From Mesobacterium_A sp034670065 (GTDB taxonomy: Bacteria; Pseudomonadota; Alphaproteobacteria; Rhodobacterales; Rhodobacteraceae), in contig JAXMOG010000007.1 of assembly GCA_034670065.1 (NCBI GenBank), positions 110,104 through 174,103 of the forward strand: a DNA stretch of 64,000 nt, given 5' to 3'. Both the position numbers and the translations under genes were made by a program. Position 1 is the first letter of the stretch, and each line of letters opens with the position of its first letter. Positions 43,081 to 52,356 of the stretch are shown here, one piece after another. A model generated the notes under the pieces. That model was not told where the DNA came from and did no database searches. It was given only the letters and a program-made list of their open reading frames with translations.

Positions 43081-44088
43081 ATGACCCTGATGAACAAATT
43101 TCTCGGTGCCGCTGCGACACTGGCGTTAACCGCCGGCGCGGCCATGGCCGACCCCGCACTTGTCTATGATCTAGGCGGCAAGTTCGACAAATCTTTCAAC
43201 GAAGCTGCCTACAATGGCGCCGAGCGCTTTGCCGCTGAAACCGGCGGCAGCTACCGCGACATTGAAATGCAGTCCGAAGCCCAGCGTGAACAGGCTCTGC
43301 GCCGTTTCGCCGAAAGCGGCTTTAACCCGGTTGTGACCACGGGTTTCTCGTTCTCGACCCCGATTGCTAATATTGCGGCTGATTACCCTGACACCAAGTT
43401 TGTCACGATTGACGGCTTTGTTGATCCAGCGGAACACCCCAACGTTTTGTCCATCCTGTTTTCCGAGCATGAAGGTTCGTATCTGGTGGGTATGATCGCC
43501 GCCATGGCATCCGAATCCGGCACGGTCAGCTTTATCGGCGGCATGGATATCCCGCTGATCCGCAAGTTCGCCTGCGGCTATGCACAGGGTGCCAAGGCCG
43601 TGAACCCGGATGCGGTTGTCATCGCCAACATGACCGGCACCACCCCGTCGGCATGGAACGACCCGGTAAAAGGCTCTGAGCTGACCCAAGCGCAGATCAG
43701 CCAAGGCTCTGACGTTGTGTTTGCCGCCGCAGGTGGCACCGGTTTGGGCGTTCTGCAAACCGCGGCTGACAAGGGCATTCTGTCCATCGGCGTCGACAGC
43801 AACCAAAACTACCTGCATCCGGGCAAAGTTCTGACCTCGATGCTGAAACGCGTTGACGTTGCAGTTCAAGAAGCCATGACCGCCGGTGCCGATCTGGAAA
43901 CCGGTACTGTTAAGATCATGGACATCTCGAACGCGGGCATTGACTTTGCCGTCGATGAAAACAACGCTGAACTGGTATCCGATGCAATGCTTGCCAAAGC
44001 TTACGAAGCGGCGCTGCGCATTGGCCAGGGACAAATTGCTGTCCACGATTATACCACTGACGATTCCTGCCCAGCGCTGGACTTCTAA
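43081..44088 (+). CDS. BMP-family ABC transporter substrate-binding protein
   Basis: A periplasmic binding protein of 335 residues of the BmpA/PnrA family. A signal peptide (about residues 1-22, MTLMNKFLGAAATLALTAG) precedes ALVYDLGGKFDKSFNEAAYNGAERF. Family blocks follow, such as FVTIDGFVD, SYLVGMIAAMAS and FIGGMDIPLIRKFACGYAQGA. The family binds purine nucleosides in Treponema (PnrA) and nucleosides elsewhere. No cysteine lipobox is present, so this is a soluble form. It starts a four-gene cluster with the ATPase and two permeases. Nucleoside import is the best guess; the exact ligand is not readable. Confidence 0.92.
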   Translation: MTLMNKFLGAAATLALTAGAAMADPALVYDLGGKFDKSFNEAAYNGAERFAAETGGSYRDIEMQSEAQREQALRRFAESGFNPVVTTGFSFSTPIANIAADYPDTKFVTIDGFVDPAEHPNVLSILFSEHEGSYLVGMIAAMASESGTVSFIGGMDIPLIRKFACGYAQGAKAVNPDAVVIANMTGTTPSAWNDPVKGSELTQAQISQGSDVVFAAAGGTGLGVLQTAADKGILSIGVDSNQNYLHPGKVLTSMLKRVDVAVQEAMTAGADLETGTVKIMDISNAGIDFAVDENNAELVSDAMLAKAYEAALRIGQGQIAVHDYTTDDSCPALDF

Positions 44089-44163
44089 AAGCGCTGAAAA
44101 GACAAAATGCGAGGCCGCGAATTTGATGCGGCCTCGCCATCATTAATAAAGCAGAGATCGCCC

Positions 44164-45762
44164 ATGACAGCTCCTGCCATCGAACTCAAAGGCATCTCCA
44201 AGGCATTCGGGCCGGTTCAAGCCAACAAGGACATTTCGATCCGCGTTATGCCCGGCACGATCCATGGGATCATCGGTGAAAACGGTGCGGGCAAGTCCAC
44301 CCTGATGTCCATCCTGTATGGTTTCTACAAGGCGGACTCGGGTGAGGTATTCATCCAAGGTAAGAAAACAGAAATCCCCGATAGTCAGGCGGCCATCACT
44401 GCCGGCATCGGAATGGTGTTCCAGCATTTCAAACTGGTTCAAAATTTCTCGGTTCTCGAAAATATTATTCTGGGTGCCGAAGACGGTTGGAAGCTGCACC
44501 AGTCTTTGAACAAGGCGCGCGGTACGCTGAAGCAACTGGCGTCCGAATACGAATTGAACGTTGATCCGGATGCGTTGATCGAAAATCTGTCGGTCGGGCA
44601 CCAGCAACGTGTTGAAATTCTAAAAGCGCTGTACCGCCAAGCCGATATCCTGATCCTTGACGAACCCACCGGAGTTTTGACTCCGGCCGAGGCGGATCAA
44701 CTGTTCCGCATTTTGGACCGGCTGCGCAGCGAAGGTAAAACCATCATCCTGATCACGCACAAGCTGCGCGAAATAATGGAGATCACCGACACAGTCAGCG
44801 TTATGCGCCGGGGCGAAATGACCGCCACTGTCAAAACATCCGAAACCAGCCCGGAACACCTTGCCGAACTGATGGTCGGTCGGAAAGTTCTGTTGGAAGT
44901 CGACAAGGAGCCGCCCAAATTGGGCGACATCATCCTGGATGTGGAAAACCTGCGCGTGGTCGATGACAAACGCATCGAGCGGCTGAAAAGCGTATCGCTA
45001 CAAGTGCGGGCAGGCGAAATCCTTGGTATCGCCGGCGTGTCTGGCAACGGACAATCCGAATTGCTGGAAGTGCTGGGCGGGATGATCCCCGCAACTGGCA
45101 GCATCCGCGTGAACGGAAAAGAAATTGACCTGACCGGAAGCCATTCTGACGGTCAGTCGCGCCGCGCGCGCGGTATTGCCCATGTGCCCGAGGACCGGCA
45201 GCACGAAGGGTTGATCATGGATTTCATGGCCTGGGAAAACGTGGCCTTCGGATACCATCACGATGCCAAGTACCAGTCCGGCATATTGATGGACAATGCT
45301 GCCATCAAAGAAGACACAGCCGCCAAGATGGAACGGTTTGATGTCCGCCCGCCAATTCCAAAGTTAAAAGCCCGCAATTTCTCGGGGGGGAACCAGCAGA
45401 AAATCGTGGTTGCCCGTGAAATTGAGCGCAATCCAGACATTCTGCTAGTTGGTCAACCCACACGTGGTGTGGACATTGGTGCGATCGAATTCATTCACAA
45501 ACAAATCATCGCGTTGCGCGATGCTGGCAAAGCTGTGCTGCTGGTCAGTGTGGAACTGGATGAGATTATGAGCCTGAGTGATCGCATCGCGGTTATGTTT
45601 GACGGCGAAATCATGGGCGAACGCACACCAGAGAACACGGACGAGACAGAGCTGGGCCTATTGATGGCCGGTATCACCGAGATGCCAGACAAACCCATCG
45701 CCCAAGCAGTCGAAGAACAATTGGCCGCCAAGAGCCGCCGGGAGGCAGAAAAAAATGGATAA
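44164..45762 (+). CDS. ABC transporter ATPase with two nucleotide-binding domains
   Basis: A 532-residue RbsA-type ATPase that powers the transporter. The first domain has a standard Walker A (GENGAGKSTLMSILYG), an LSVGHQQRVEI signature and DILILDEPTGVL. The second has a degenerate P-loop (GVSGNGQSELLEVLG), as usual in this family, and NFSGGNQQKIVVARE plus a weakened Walker B (ILLVGQPTRG) with Gly in place of Asp-Glu. Only one site is likely catalytic. The ATG at 44164 matches the family start. It lies 75 bp after the binding protein and overlaps the first permease by 8 bp. Confidence 0.95.
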   Translation: MTAPAIELKGISKAFGPVQANKDISIRVMPGTIHGIIGENGAGKSTLMSILYGFYKADSGEVFIQGKKTEIPDSQAAITAGIGMVFQHFKLVQNFSVLENIILGAEDGWKLHQSLNKARGTLKQLASEYELNVDPDALIENLSVGHQQRVEILKALYRQADILILDEPTGVLTPAEADQLFRILDRLRSEGKTIILITHKLREIMEITDTVSVMRRGEMTATVKTSETSPEHLAELMVGRKVLLEVDKEPPKLGDIILDVENLRVVDDKRIERLKSVSLQVRAGEILGIAGVSGNGQSELLEVLGGMIPATGSIRVNGKEIDLTGSHSDGQSRRARGIAHVPEDRQHEGLIMDFMAWENVAFGYHHDAKYQSGILMDNAAIKEDTAAKMERFDVRPPIPKLKARNFSGGNQQKIVVAREIERNPDILLVGQPTRGVDIGAIEFIHKQIIALRDAGKAVLLVSVELDEIMSLSDRIAVMFDGEIMGERTPENTDETELGLLMAGITEMPDKPIAQAVEEQLAAKSRREAEKNG

Positions 45763-46849
45763 GATGCCAGCCTGGGCCGACGCCACACTTGTTCCGCTGA
45801 TTTCGATCATTTTGGCGTCCATCCTGTCCGCCGGAGTGATCCTGGCAATCGGGGAAAGCCCGATTGATGCATTTAAACTGATGGTCGATGGCGCTTTGAT
45901 GCGGTCTTCTGGCTGGGGCTATACCCTATATTACGCGACCAACTTCATCTTTACCGGCCTTGCGGTCTCCGTGGCGTTTCATGCCCGCCTGTTCAATATC
46001 GGCGGCGAAGGACAGGCAATGCTGGGCGGCTTGGGCGTCGCGCTGATGTGCTTGTTTGTGCCTTGGCCGCACTGGACCTTGGCAATCTTGGGGTCTTGCG
46101 TTGCTGCGGCGACCTTTGGCGCGGCCTGGGCACTGATCCCGGCCTATCTACAAGCCAAACGCGGCAGCCATATCGTGATCACTACGATCATGTTCAACTT
46201 TATCGCCGCGTCTTTGCTGAACTATTTGCTGGTAAATCAGCTGCGTCCACGTGGATCAATGGAACCCGCCACAGCGGTCTTTCCCGAAGCCACGCACCTG
46301 CCATCGTTCCAAGACATGTTCTCTACAGCTGCATCCCCCATGTTTCGGGGCGCGCCTGCAAACGTGACATTCTTTCTGGCGTTGATCGCCTGTGTGTTGG
46401 TTTGGCTGCTGATTTGGCGGACACGCTTGGGATACGAAATTCGTGCTTTGGGTCACTCTGAAACCGCTGCCAAATATGCTGGTATCCGGTTGGTGAAAAT
46501 CACCGTTGTCGCAATGCTGATTTCCGGTGCATTGGCTGGCATGATGGCGGTGAACACCACACAGGGCGAAGCGGAACGATTGTTGTTAAACTCAACCGAA
46601 AACGCAGGTTTCATCGGGATCGCTGTTGCACTGATGGGCCGGAACCATCCCTTTGGCGTATTTCTGGCAGCGGTGTTGTTTGGCTTTTTGTATCAGGGCG
46701 GTGCGGAACTGGCCTTGTGGACAAATATCCCCCGCGAATTGATCACTGTCATTCAGGCTTTGGTGATCCTGTTCACCGGCGCGCTCGACAATATGGTGCG
46801 CATGCCGTTGGAAAGTTTGTTCCTGTCGTTTCGCCGGAAGGATAGCTGA
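45755..46849 (+). CDS. ABC transporter permease (BMP/nucleoside type), subunit 1
   Basis: A 364-residue membrane permease of the branched-chain/sugar-type family. The conserved core with LFNIGGEGQAMLGGLGVAL, LQAKRGSHIVITTIMFNFIAAS and the later GIAVALMGRNHPFGVFLAAVLFG indicates a BMP-linked transporter. About nine membrane helices are predicted. It starts inside the ATPase gene, and the second permease gene follows with a 3-bp gap. It pairs with that permease to form the channel. Confidence 0.93.
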   Translation: MDKMPAWADATLVPLISIILASILSAGVILAIGESPIDAFKLMVDGALMRSSGWGYTLYYATNFIFTGLAVSVAFHARLFNIGGEGQAMLGGLGVALMCLFVPWPHWTLAILGSCVAAATFGAAWALIPAYLQAKRGSHIVITTIMFNFIAASLLNYLLVNQLRPRGSMEPATAVFPEATHLPSFQDMFSTAASPMFRGAPANVTFFLALIACVLVWLLIWRTRLGYEIRALGHSETAAKYAGIRLVKITVVAMLISGALAGMMAVNTTQGEAERLLLNSTENAGFIGIAVALMGRNHPFGVFLAAVLFGFLYQGGAELALWTNIPRELITVIQALVILFTGALDNMVRMPLESLFLSFRRKDS

Positions 46850-46852
46850 GCC

Positions 46853-47818
46853 ATGGACTTCTTGACCATTATCCAGATTTTGGACAGCACAATCCGTTCA
46901 GCCACGCCACTGTTGCTGGCATGTCTGGCCGGGCTTTACAGTGAACGCTCCGGCATTTTCGACATCGGCCTGGAAGGCAAGATGCTGGCCGCCGCCTTTT
47001 TCTCGGCCGCGGTCGCCTATTCCACCGGCAACGCCTGGGTGGGCCTTTTGGCCGGTATTGGCGCTTCCTTGTTCCTGTCCCTTGTCCACGGCCTCGCCTC
47101 GATCAACTTCCGTGGTAACCAGCTGATTTCCGGCGTCGCCATCAACTTCTTGGCGTCCGGCGTGACGATCTTGATCGCGCAAAGCTGGTTTGGCCAAGGC
47201 GGGCGAACCCCCTCTTTGGAAGGTGCAGCACGGTTTGACCCAATCACGTTGCCCTTTGCCGATGCCGTGCAAGATGTCCCCTTCTTGGGGCCCATCTATG
47301 CAGAGTTGATCTCTGGCCACTCCATCTTGGTCTATATTGCCATGTTCACGGTTCCGCTGACATGGTGGGTGCTTTATCGCACACGGTTTGGTCTGCGCTT
47401 ACGCGCCGTGGGCGAAGCACCAGAAGCCGTCGATACGGCGGGGGTCTCTGTCTGGGGGCTGCGGTATTCTGCAGTTTTGATTTGCGGTGTGCTTTGCGGC
47501 ATTGCTGGTGCCTATCTGGCCACCGGGCTCCAGGCCAACTTCACCCGAGAAATGACAGCAAACCGTGGATTTATTGCGCTGGCCGCACTGATCTTTGCCA
47601 AGTGGCGTCCTTGGTACGCACTTGGCGCCTGCTTGCTGTTCGGGTTCCTGTTCGCCATTGAAACCCGGTTCCAGAACATTGATATTTTGGGCTTCACCTT
47701 GCCCGTTCAATTTGTGCAAGCGCTGCCCTATATCCTGACCGTTGTCATTTTGGCAGGCTTTGTCGGCAAGGCCATCCCGCCGCGCGCTGGCGGGGAACCC
47801 TACGTCAAAGAACGTTAG
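46853..47818 (+). CDS. ABC transporter permease (BMP/nucleoside type), subunit 2
   Basis: The second permease, 321 residues, with the matching core SGIFDIGLEGKMLAAAFFSAAV, SINFRGNQLISGVAINFLASG and FRDLRYS-type region, here VSVWGLRYSAVLICGVLCGIAG. About nine helices are predicted. It ends the four-gene operon, after which a hairpin (47825-47852) may stop transcription. Both permeases together with the tandem ATPase and the soluble binding protein make a complete importer in the inner membrane. Confidence 0.93.
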   Translation: MDFLTIIQILDSTIRSATPLLLACLAGLYSERSGIFDIGLEGKMLAAAFFSAAVAYSTGNAWVGLLAGIGASLFLSLVHGLASINFRGNQLISGVAINFLASGVTILIAQSWFGQGGRTPSLEGAARFDPITLPFADAVQDVPFLGPIYAELISGHSILVYIAMFTVPLTWWVLYRTRFGLRLRAVGEAPEAVDTAGVSVWGLRYSAVLICGVLCGIAGAYLATGLQANFTREMTANRGFIALAALIFAKWRPWYALGACLLFGFLFAIETRFQNIDILGFTLPVQFVQALPYILTVVILAGFVGKAIPPRAGGEPYVKER

Positions 47819-47824
47819 CGAGCG

Positions 47825-47852
47825 TTGACCCTTCCAGCTTTGGAGGGGTCAA
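47825..47852 (+). terminator. possible terminator after the BMP transporter operon
   Basis: Eleven-base arms (TTGACCCTTCC and GGAGGGGTCAA) pair with a single G-T pair around a 6-base loop, just 7 bp past the permease stop. Only a short AATTAA follows, not a clear T-run. Confidence 0.5.
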
Positions 47853-48055
47853 TTAACGGGATGACACCGCGTACCGGTGACGCCAATTCTCCTGTCAAAC
47901 GGCTGTCGGTCGTGTGGCCACATGCCTAGGCCGCGGCGCTCCAAGCGGTGATGCGCGCCCGTCTCAGAAAGAAAGTCACGAAAAAGTCGAACCTTTTGCC
48001 GCTTTGCAGCATCGATACCCTTGCCAGATGCTGAAATATGCAGCTACAGGAAATC

Positions 48056-48970
48056 ATGCAGATATACCTGCCAATAGCCGAAGTATCCGTGAACGTCTTT
48101 CTCTTGCTGGGACTAGGCGGGATTGTTGGTGTCTTGTCGGGAATGTTTGGTGTTGGCGGCGGTTTCCTTCTGACTCCGCTGCTCTTCTTCATTGGCATCC
48201 CTCCCGCCGTCGCGGTTGCGACCGGCGCGAACCAAATTGTGGCCTCTTCGATCTCTGGTGTTTTGGCACATCTGAAGCGAAAGTCCGTTGATCTGCGAAT
48301 GGGCGGGGTACTGCTGGGAGGCGGTTTGATAGGTGCGGCGGCTGGCGTAGCGCTATTTAACTACCTTCGCGAATTGGGTCAGGTCGACCTGCTGGTCAGC
48401 CTTTGCTACGTGGTCTTTCTTGGAATCATTGGCGGGTTAATGGCGATTGAGGGCTGGCGCGCCTTGCGCAAGTCTGGCCGGGGCATCCCACCAAAACGCA
48501 AAAAACACTATGCGGTACACGGTTGGCCGCTAAAAATGCGCTTCCGCACATCCGGGCTGTATATTTCTGCCATTCCACCGGTGATCGTTGGGTTTTCCGT
48601 TGGCGTTCTATCCGCTGTCATGGGCGTGGGCGGCGGATTTATCATGGTTCCGGCCATGATCTACTTGCTGGGAATGCCCACCAAAGTGGTTATCGGCACA
48701 TCGCTGTTCCAGATTATCTTCGTGGCCGCGTTCACCACCCTATTGCACGCCATCACCAACCAGACCGTAGATGTTTTGTTGGCGCTTTTGCTGATCATTG
48801 GCGGCGTTATAGGTGCGCAGTTTGGCACACGCATCGGGGTATTGTTGAAGGCTGAACAACTGCGATTGTTTCTGGCCCTTCTGGTGCTGGCTGTATGCTT
48901 CAAACTGGCGCTTGATCTGCTGATCCCACCGTCCGAAGTGTTCAACATCACGAAAGGAGTGCCGCAATGA
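48056..48970 (+). CDS. TauE/SafE family sulfite exporter-like permease
   Basis: A membrane permease of 304 residues with eight or so helices, belonging to the TauE/SafE (DUF81) group that includes sulfite exporters. The paired repeats appear as GVLSGMFGVGGGFLLTPLLFF and GVLSAVMGVGGGFIMVPAMIYL, cited as GMFGVGGGFL and VMGVGGGFIM. Substrate assignments within the family are unreliable. I chose the ATG at 48056, which follows AGGA; an in-frame ATG at 48038 would add six residues. The stop overlaps the following TIGR02186 gene as ATGA, a pairing conserved in Rhodobacterales. Confidence 0.9.
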   Translation: MQIYLPIAEVSVNVFLLLGLGGIVGVLSGMFGVGGGFLLTPLLFFIGIPPAVAVATGANQIVASSISGVLAHLKRKSVDLRMGGVLLGGGLIGAAAGVALFNYLRELGQVDLLVSLCYVVFLGIIGGLMAIEGWRALRKSGRGIPPKRKKHYAVHGWPLKMRFRTSGLYISAIPPVIVGFSVGVLSAVMGVGGGFIMVPAMIYLLGMPTKVVIGTSLFQIIFVAAFTTLLHAITNQTVDVLLALLLIIGGVIGAQFGTRIGVLLKAEQLRLFLALLVLAVCFKLALDLLIPPSEVFNITKGVPQ

Positions 48971-49734
48971 TCCGCGCAGCTCTTTTCGTGCTTCTGTGCC
49001 TTGCGACACCTTTGGCGGCACAGGCAGAACGATTGGTTATGGGCCTGTCGAAAGACGAGGTGCAAATCAACACAGATTTCAACGGCTCCGAGTTATTGAT
49101 TTTTGGCGCGATCAAACGCGAAAAACCGTTGCCGGATGGCCCTCCATTAGAAGTTATTGTCACCGTTGAAGGCCCGTTGGAAAACCTGACCGTCTTCCGC
49201 AAGGAACGCATTGCCGGAATATGGGTGAATGCGGATTCGCTTGAGATTGACCGCGCCCCATCGTTTTACGCCATTGCCACCAGCGGACCGTTCAACGACA
49301 TCATCTCTCGCCTAGAAGATCTGCGCCTGCATATCACGATCCCTCGCACCATCCGGTCTGTTGGAACGCCCGGCGGCTCCGTAGACGCCAGCAAATACCG
49401 TGAAGCCGTTATCCGCATCCGTCGCGAAAAAGGTCTGTATCAGCGCCTTGAAGGAATTGTTGATATCGAAGAACAGACTCTGTTCCGCACCAATATCAGC
49501 CTGCCTTCCAGCTTGACCGAAGGCACCTACCAAACACGGATATTCCTGATCCGGGACAAACGCGTTGTATCTCAGATCTCGGGCGAAATCGATGTGTCCA
49601 AGGTTGGCTTGGAACGCTGGCTCTATAACCTGTCGCAGATGCAGCCCGTCATTTACGGCATTCTGTCTCTGGCTATTGCGGCCTTGGCAGGATGGGCGGC
49701 GTCCTCTGCGGCCCGACTGTTGAACCGATCCTGA
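48967..49734 (+). CDS. TIGR02186-family (Alph_Pro_TM) protein
   Basis: A 255-residue alphaproteobacterial protein of unknown function. A signal peptide (about 1-20, IRAALFVLLCLATPLAAQA) is followed by a beta-rich periplasmic region (LVMGLSKDEVQINTDFNGSELLIFGAI and so on to residue 220). A single C-terminal helix (PVIYGILSLAIAALAGWAAS) anchors it in the inner membrane. It begins in the stop of the TauE/SafE permease gene, so both probably work together, perhaps in export or sensing of a sulfur anion. That link is inference from gene order. It also overlaps the thioesterase gene by one base. Confidence 0.9.
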   Translation: MIRAALFVLLCLATPLAAQAERLVMGLSKDEVQINTDFNGSELLIFGAIKREKPLPDGPPLEVIVTVEGPLENLTVFRKERIAGIWVNADSLEIDRAPSFYAIATSGPFNDIISRLEDLRLHITIPRTIRSVGTPGGSVDASKYREAVIRIRREKGLYQRLEGIVDIEEQTLFRTNISLPSSLTEGTYQTRIFLIRDKRVVSQISGEIDVSKVGLERWLYNLSQMQPVIYGILSLAIAALAGWAASSAARLLNRS

Positions 49735-50174
49735 TGGCAAAACCTACCCCCGGCACCAAAGACAGTTATGTCGCCTTCCGCGAAATTCAGACACGCTGGC
49801 TGGACAACGATGCCTATGGGCACATGAATAACGCGGTTTACTATGCGCTTTTCGATACCGCGATCAGCTTCTGGCAAATCGACAATGCCATGCCGCTAAG
49901 CGGCCCTGATGCTTTGCGGGTCGTGGTTGCGCATAGCGACTGCAATTACCACTCTGAACTTGCCTACCCTGATCCGGTGATCGCTGGATTGCGGATTGGG
50001 CATTTGGGCCGCAGTTCCGTGCGATTTGAAATTGGCCTGTTCCGTGGAACCAGCAACACAGCCGCTGCCGAAGGGTCATTCACCCAGGTTCATATCGGTG
50101 ACGATGGCCGTTCTGCCCCGTTTCCCGAGCCCGCACGCACCGCCCTGCAAAGCATCTTGGTCCCGACAGCTTAG
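49734..50174 (+). CDS. acyl-CoA thioesterase (hotdog fold)
   Basis: A 146-residue 4-hydroxybenzoyl-CoA-thioesterase-like enzyme. REIQTRWLDNDAYGHMNNAVYYALFDTAI near residues 16-45 contains the catalytic aspartate and DAYGHMNNAVYY signature of the FcbC group. The later RVVVAHSDCNYHSELAYPDPV fits too. The ATG at 49734 overlaps the stop of the TIGR02186 gene (TGATG). The substrate acyl-CoA cannot be predicted. It converges on uvrC with a 4-bp overlap of the stops. Confidence 0.92.
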   Translation: MAKPTPGTKDSYVAFREIQTRWLDNDAYGHMNNAVYYALFDTAISFWQIDNAMPLSGPDALRVVVAHSDCNYHSELAYPDPVIAGLRIGHLGRSSVRFEIGLFRGTSNTAAAEGSFTQVHIGDDGRSAPFPEPARTALQSILVPTA

Positions 50175-52042
50175 CCAGACTCGTGGAAAAACGCGTAAAT
50201 CCGTTCGGCCAACGCTTCTGACACACCATCAACAGCCAGCAAATCTGACAGGTTCGCCCGACTGACCGCTTTGGCAGAGCCGAAATGCGCCAGCAACGCG
50301 CGCTTACGGGATGCACCAACGCCGGGCACATCATCCAGCGGCGTGGCCCCAACGGCCTTGGCCCGTTTGGCACGATGAGTTCCGATGGCAAAGCGGTGCG
50401 CTTCGTCCCGCATTCGCTGAACGAAATACAAAACCGGATCATTGTGCTTCAACGCAAATGGGCGGGCCCCGACGCGGTGGAATTCTTCCTTGCCGTGGTC
50501 CCGGTCCACGCCCTTGGCCACGCCAACCATTGGAATATCTTCAACGCCATACTCGGCCATGATTTCGGCCACGGCACTGACCTGCCCCGCGCCACCATCA
50601 ATCAGCAAAAGGTCCGGCCACATCGCTTCGGACCTGTCCGGGTCTTCCTTTAACAACCGTTTGAACCGGCGGGTCAGAACCTCTTTCATCATGCCAAAGT
50701 CATCACCCGGCGTCAGGTCTTCGCCCCGAATGTTAAACTTGCGGTACTGGCTTTTCAAAAACCCGTCTGGTCCCGATACGATCATGGCGCCGACGGCATT
50801 CGTACCCTGAATATGAGAGTTGTCGTATACCTCAATCCGCTTGGGTGTCTGCTCAAGCCCAAATGCTTCAGCCAACCCACGCAGCAGTTTCGCTTGTGTT
50901 GCAGTCTCGGCCATCTTTCGTGCCAGGCTTTCGCGTGCATTTCGCAGCGCGCCGTCAATCAGCTCAGCCTTCTCACCCCGTTTTGGCACGGCCAGTTCTA
51001 CTTTGCGGCCCAGCTTCTGGCTCAACGCATCGCACATCAGATCTTCGTTCTCGATCTCATGTGAAAGCAGCAGCAGACGTGGCGGTTCTTTCTGATCGTA
51101 GAATTGTCCCAGGAAGGCTTCCAGCACTTCATCGGCCTCTACATCATCACCCACACGTGGATAGAAATCTCGGTTGCCCCAGTTCTGGTTCGCCCGAATG
51201 AAAAACACCTGAACACAGGCCTGCCCGTTTTCCAGATGAAGTGCGATCACATCCGCTTCGGTTACGCCACGCGGGTTGATGCCTTGGGCGGTTTGAACCT
51301 GTGTCAGCGCTTTGATCCGGTCGCGCAACGCGGCGGCGCGCTCAAACTCCATCGTCTCAGACGCTTGTTGCATCTGCTTGGCCAGCGTTTCTTGCACCTG
51401 GGTTGAACGACCCGACAAAAAGCGTTCTGCATCGTTCACCAGTGCGCCGTAATCCGCTTCGGAAATCTTACCAACACATGGGCCGCTGCATCGCTTGATC
51501 TGGTACTGCAGACAGGGGCGCGTACGCCCTTCGAACATGGCGTCTGAACAGTTGCGCAAAAGGAAAACCTTCTGCAACTGGTTCAACGTGCGATTGACAG
51601 CGCCAGCACTGGCAAAGGGGCCATAATAGTTGCCCTTCTCCTTCTTCGCGCCGCGGTGCTTTTTGATCATGGGGAAAGCATGATCACCCGTCACCACGAT
51701 ATTTGGGAACGATTTGTCATCACGCAGCAGCACGTTGTAGCGGGGCTTCAGCTGCTTGATCAGGTTCTGTTCCAACAACAACGCTTCGGTCTCGGTGCGG
51801 GTTGTCAGGAACATCATCGTCGACGTTTCGCGGATCATGCGCGAAATGCGCCCAGAGTGTCCGCTGGGACGCGCATAGTTTGACACGCGGGCCTTCAGAT
51901 TGCGGGCTTTGCCCACATACAGAACGCGGTTTTGCGCATCCAGCATTCGATAAACACCGGGGCTGGCATCAAGCGTCTTTAGATAAGACTGGATGCACGC
52001 ATGACCGGTCAGGGGTTCTGTTTTAGGTTCTGAATCGGGCAC
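50171..52042 (-). CDS. uvrC: excinuclease ABC subunit C
   Basis: The nuclease subunit of UvrABC that cuts both sides of a bulky DNA lesion. The 623-residue protein has the GIY-YIG domain (SPGVYRMLDAQNRVLYVGKARNLKARV region, key GVYRMLD and VLYVGKA) near 25-55, a UVR motif (QMQQASETMEFERAAALRDRI region, key EFERAAALRD) near 205, the RNase-H-like domain (IEVYDNSHIQGTNAVGAMIV) and C-terminal HhH motifs (VPGVGASRKRALLAHFGS). The GTG at 52042 gives the usual length. A TTG at 52108 gives 22 more residues but has no good ribosome site. A perfect CtrA box lies 72 bp upstream of the GTG. Confidence 0.95.
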   Translation of the reverse strand: MPDSEPKTEPLTGHACIQSYLKTLDASPGVYRMLDAQNRVLYVGKARNLKARVSNYARPSGHSGRISRMIRETSTMMFLTTRTETEALLLEQNLIKQLKPRYNVLLRDDKSFPNIVVTGDHAFPMIKKHRGAKKEKGNYYGPFASAGAVNRTLNQLQKVFLLRNCSDAMFEGRTRPCLQYQIKRCSGPCVGKISEADYGALVNDAERFLSGRSTQVQETLAKQMQQASETMEFERAAALRDRIKALTQVQTAQGINPRGVTEADVIALHLENGQACVQVFFIRANQNWGNRDFYPRVGDDVEADEVLEAFLGQFYDQKEPPRLLLLSHEIENEDLMCDALSQKLGRKVELAVPKRGEKAELIDGALRNARESLARKMAETATQAKLLRGLAEAFGLEQTPKRIEVYDNSHIQGTNAVGAMIVSGPDGFLKSQYRKFNIRGEDLTPGDDFGMMKEVLTRRFKRLLKEDPDRSEAMWPDLLLIDGGAGQVSAVAEIMAEYGVEDIPMVGVAKGVDRDHGKEEFHRVGARPFALKHNDPVLYFVQRMRDEAHRFAIGTHRAKRAKAVGATPLDDVPGVGASRKRALLAHFGSAKAVSRANLSDLLAVDGVSEALAERIYAFFHESG

Positions 52043-52113
52043 GGAACGACCTGACTTTTCTAGGGGTCTGATGGATTGTGATTCTATGTCTTTGGCTGCA
52101 ACGGACAAGGGGG

Positions 52114-52129
52114 TTAAGCAACCCTTAAC
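52114..52129. promoter_or_regulatory. perfect CtrA box upstream of uvrC
   Basis: TTAAGCAACCCTTAAC matches the CtrA consensus TTAA-N7-TTAAC exactly, and also matches on the opposite strand because it is nearly symmetric (GTTAAG and CTTAAC arms). It is in the uvrC promoter region, close to an alternative TTG start at 52108. Confidence 0.6.
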
Positions 52130-52144
52130 AAATCCACCGTTTCT

Positions 52145-52153
52145 GTGGATAAC
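52145..52153 (-). promoter_or_regulatory. perfect DnaA box upstream of uvrC
   Basis: TGTGGATAA is the complement of the strongest DnaA box TTATCCACA. It is 15 bp beyond the CtrA box in an AT-richer spacer. Only this one perfect box is seen, so it is a regulatory or weak initiator-binding site rather than proof of an origin. Confidence 0.5.
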
Positions 52154-52356
52154 TCTGGGGGGAACTTTCCGTCAACGCGAATTTTTCCTTAGTTTCGGCA
52201 CGTTTCGTTACATTGCCTAATTTTTAGGCGCATTGATAAGCATCTGAAAAGGTTGATAAACTTTTCACGAACCCAGCAATGCACTGAAAACATTAACGGA
52301 TTTCTAACAGTTCTGTGACAATGCGCGCAGCGGTGCAAAACTATACCGGCAAATGT

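Noticed and set aside
52015..52030. GTTC repeat resembling the alphaproteobacterial LexA box near the uvrC start
   Set aside because: The two GTTC copies are 8 bases apart, whereas the LexA site needs 7, and the pair lies within or at the start of the coding sequence.
52109..52356. Chromosomal replication origin at the CtrA/DnaA sites
   Set aside because: Only one perfect DnaA box was found, no cluster of boxes is present, and the usual origin neighbours are absent. The uvrC-regulatory reading is simpler.
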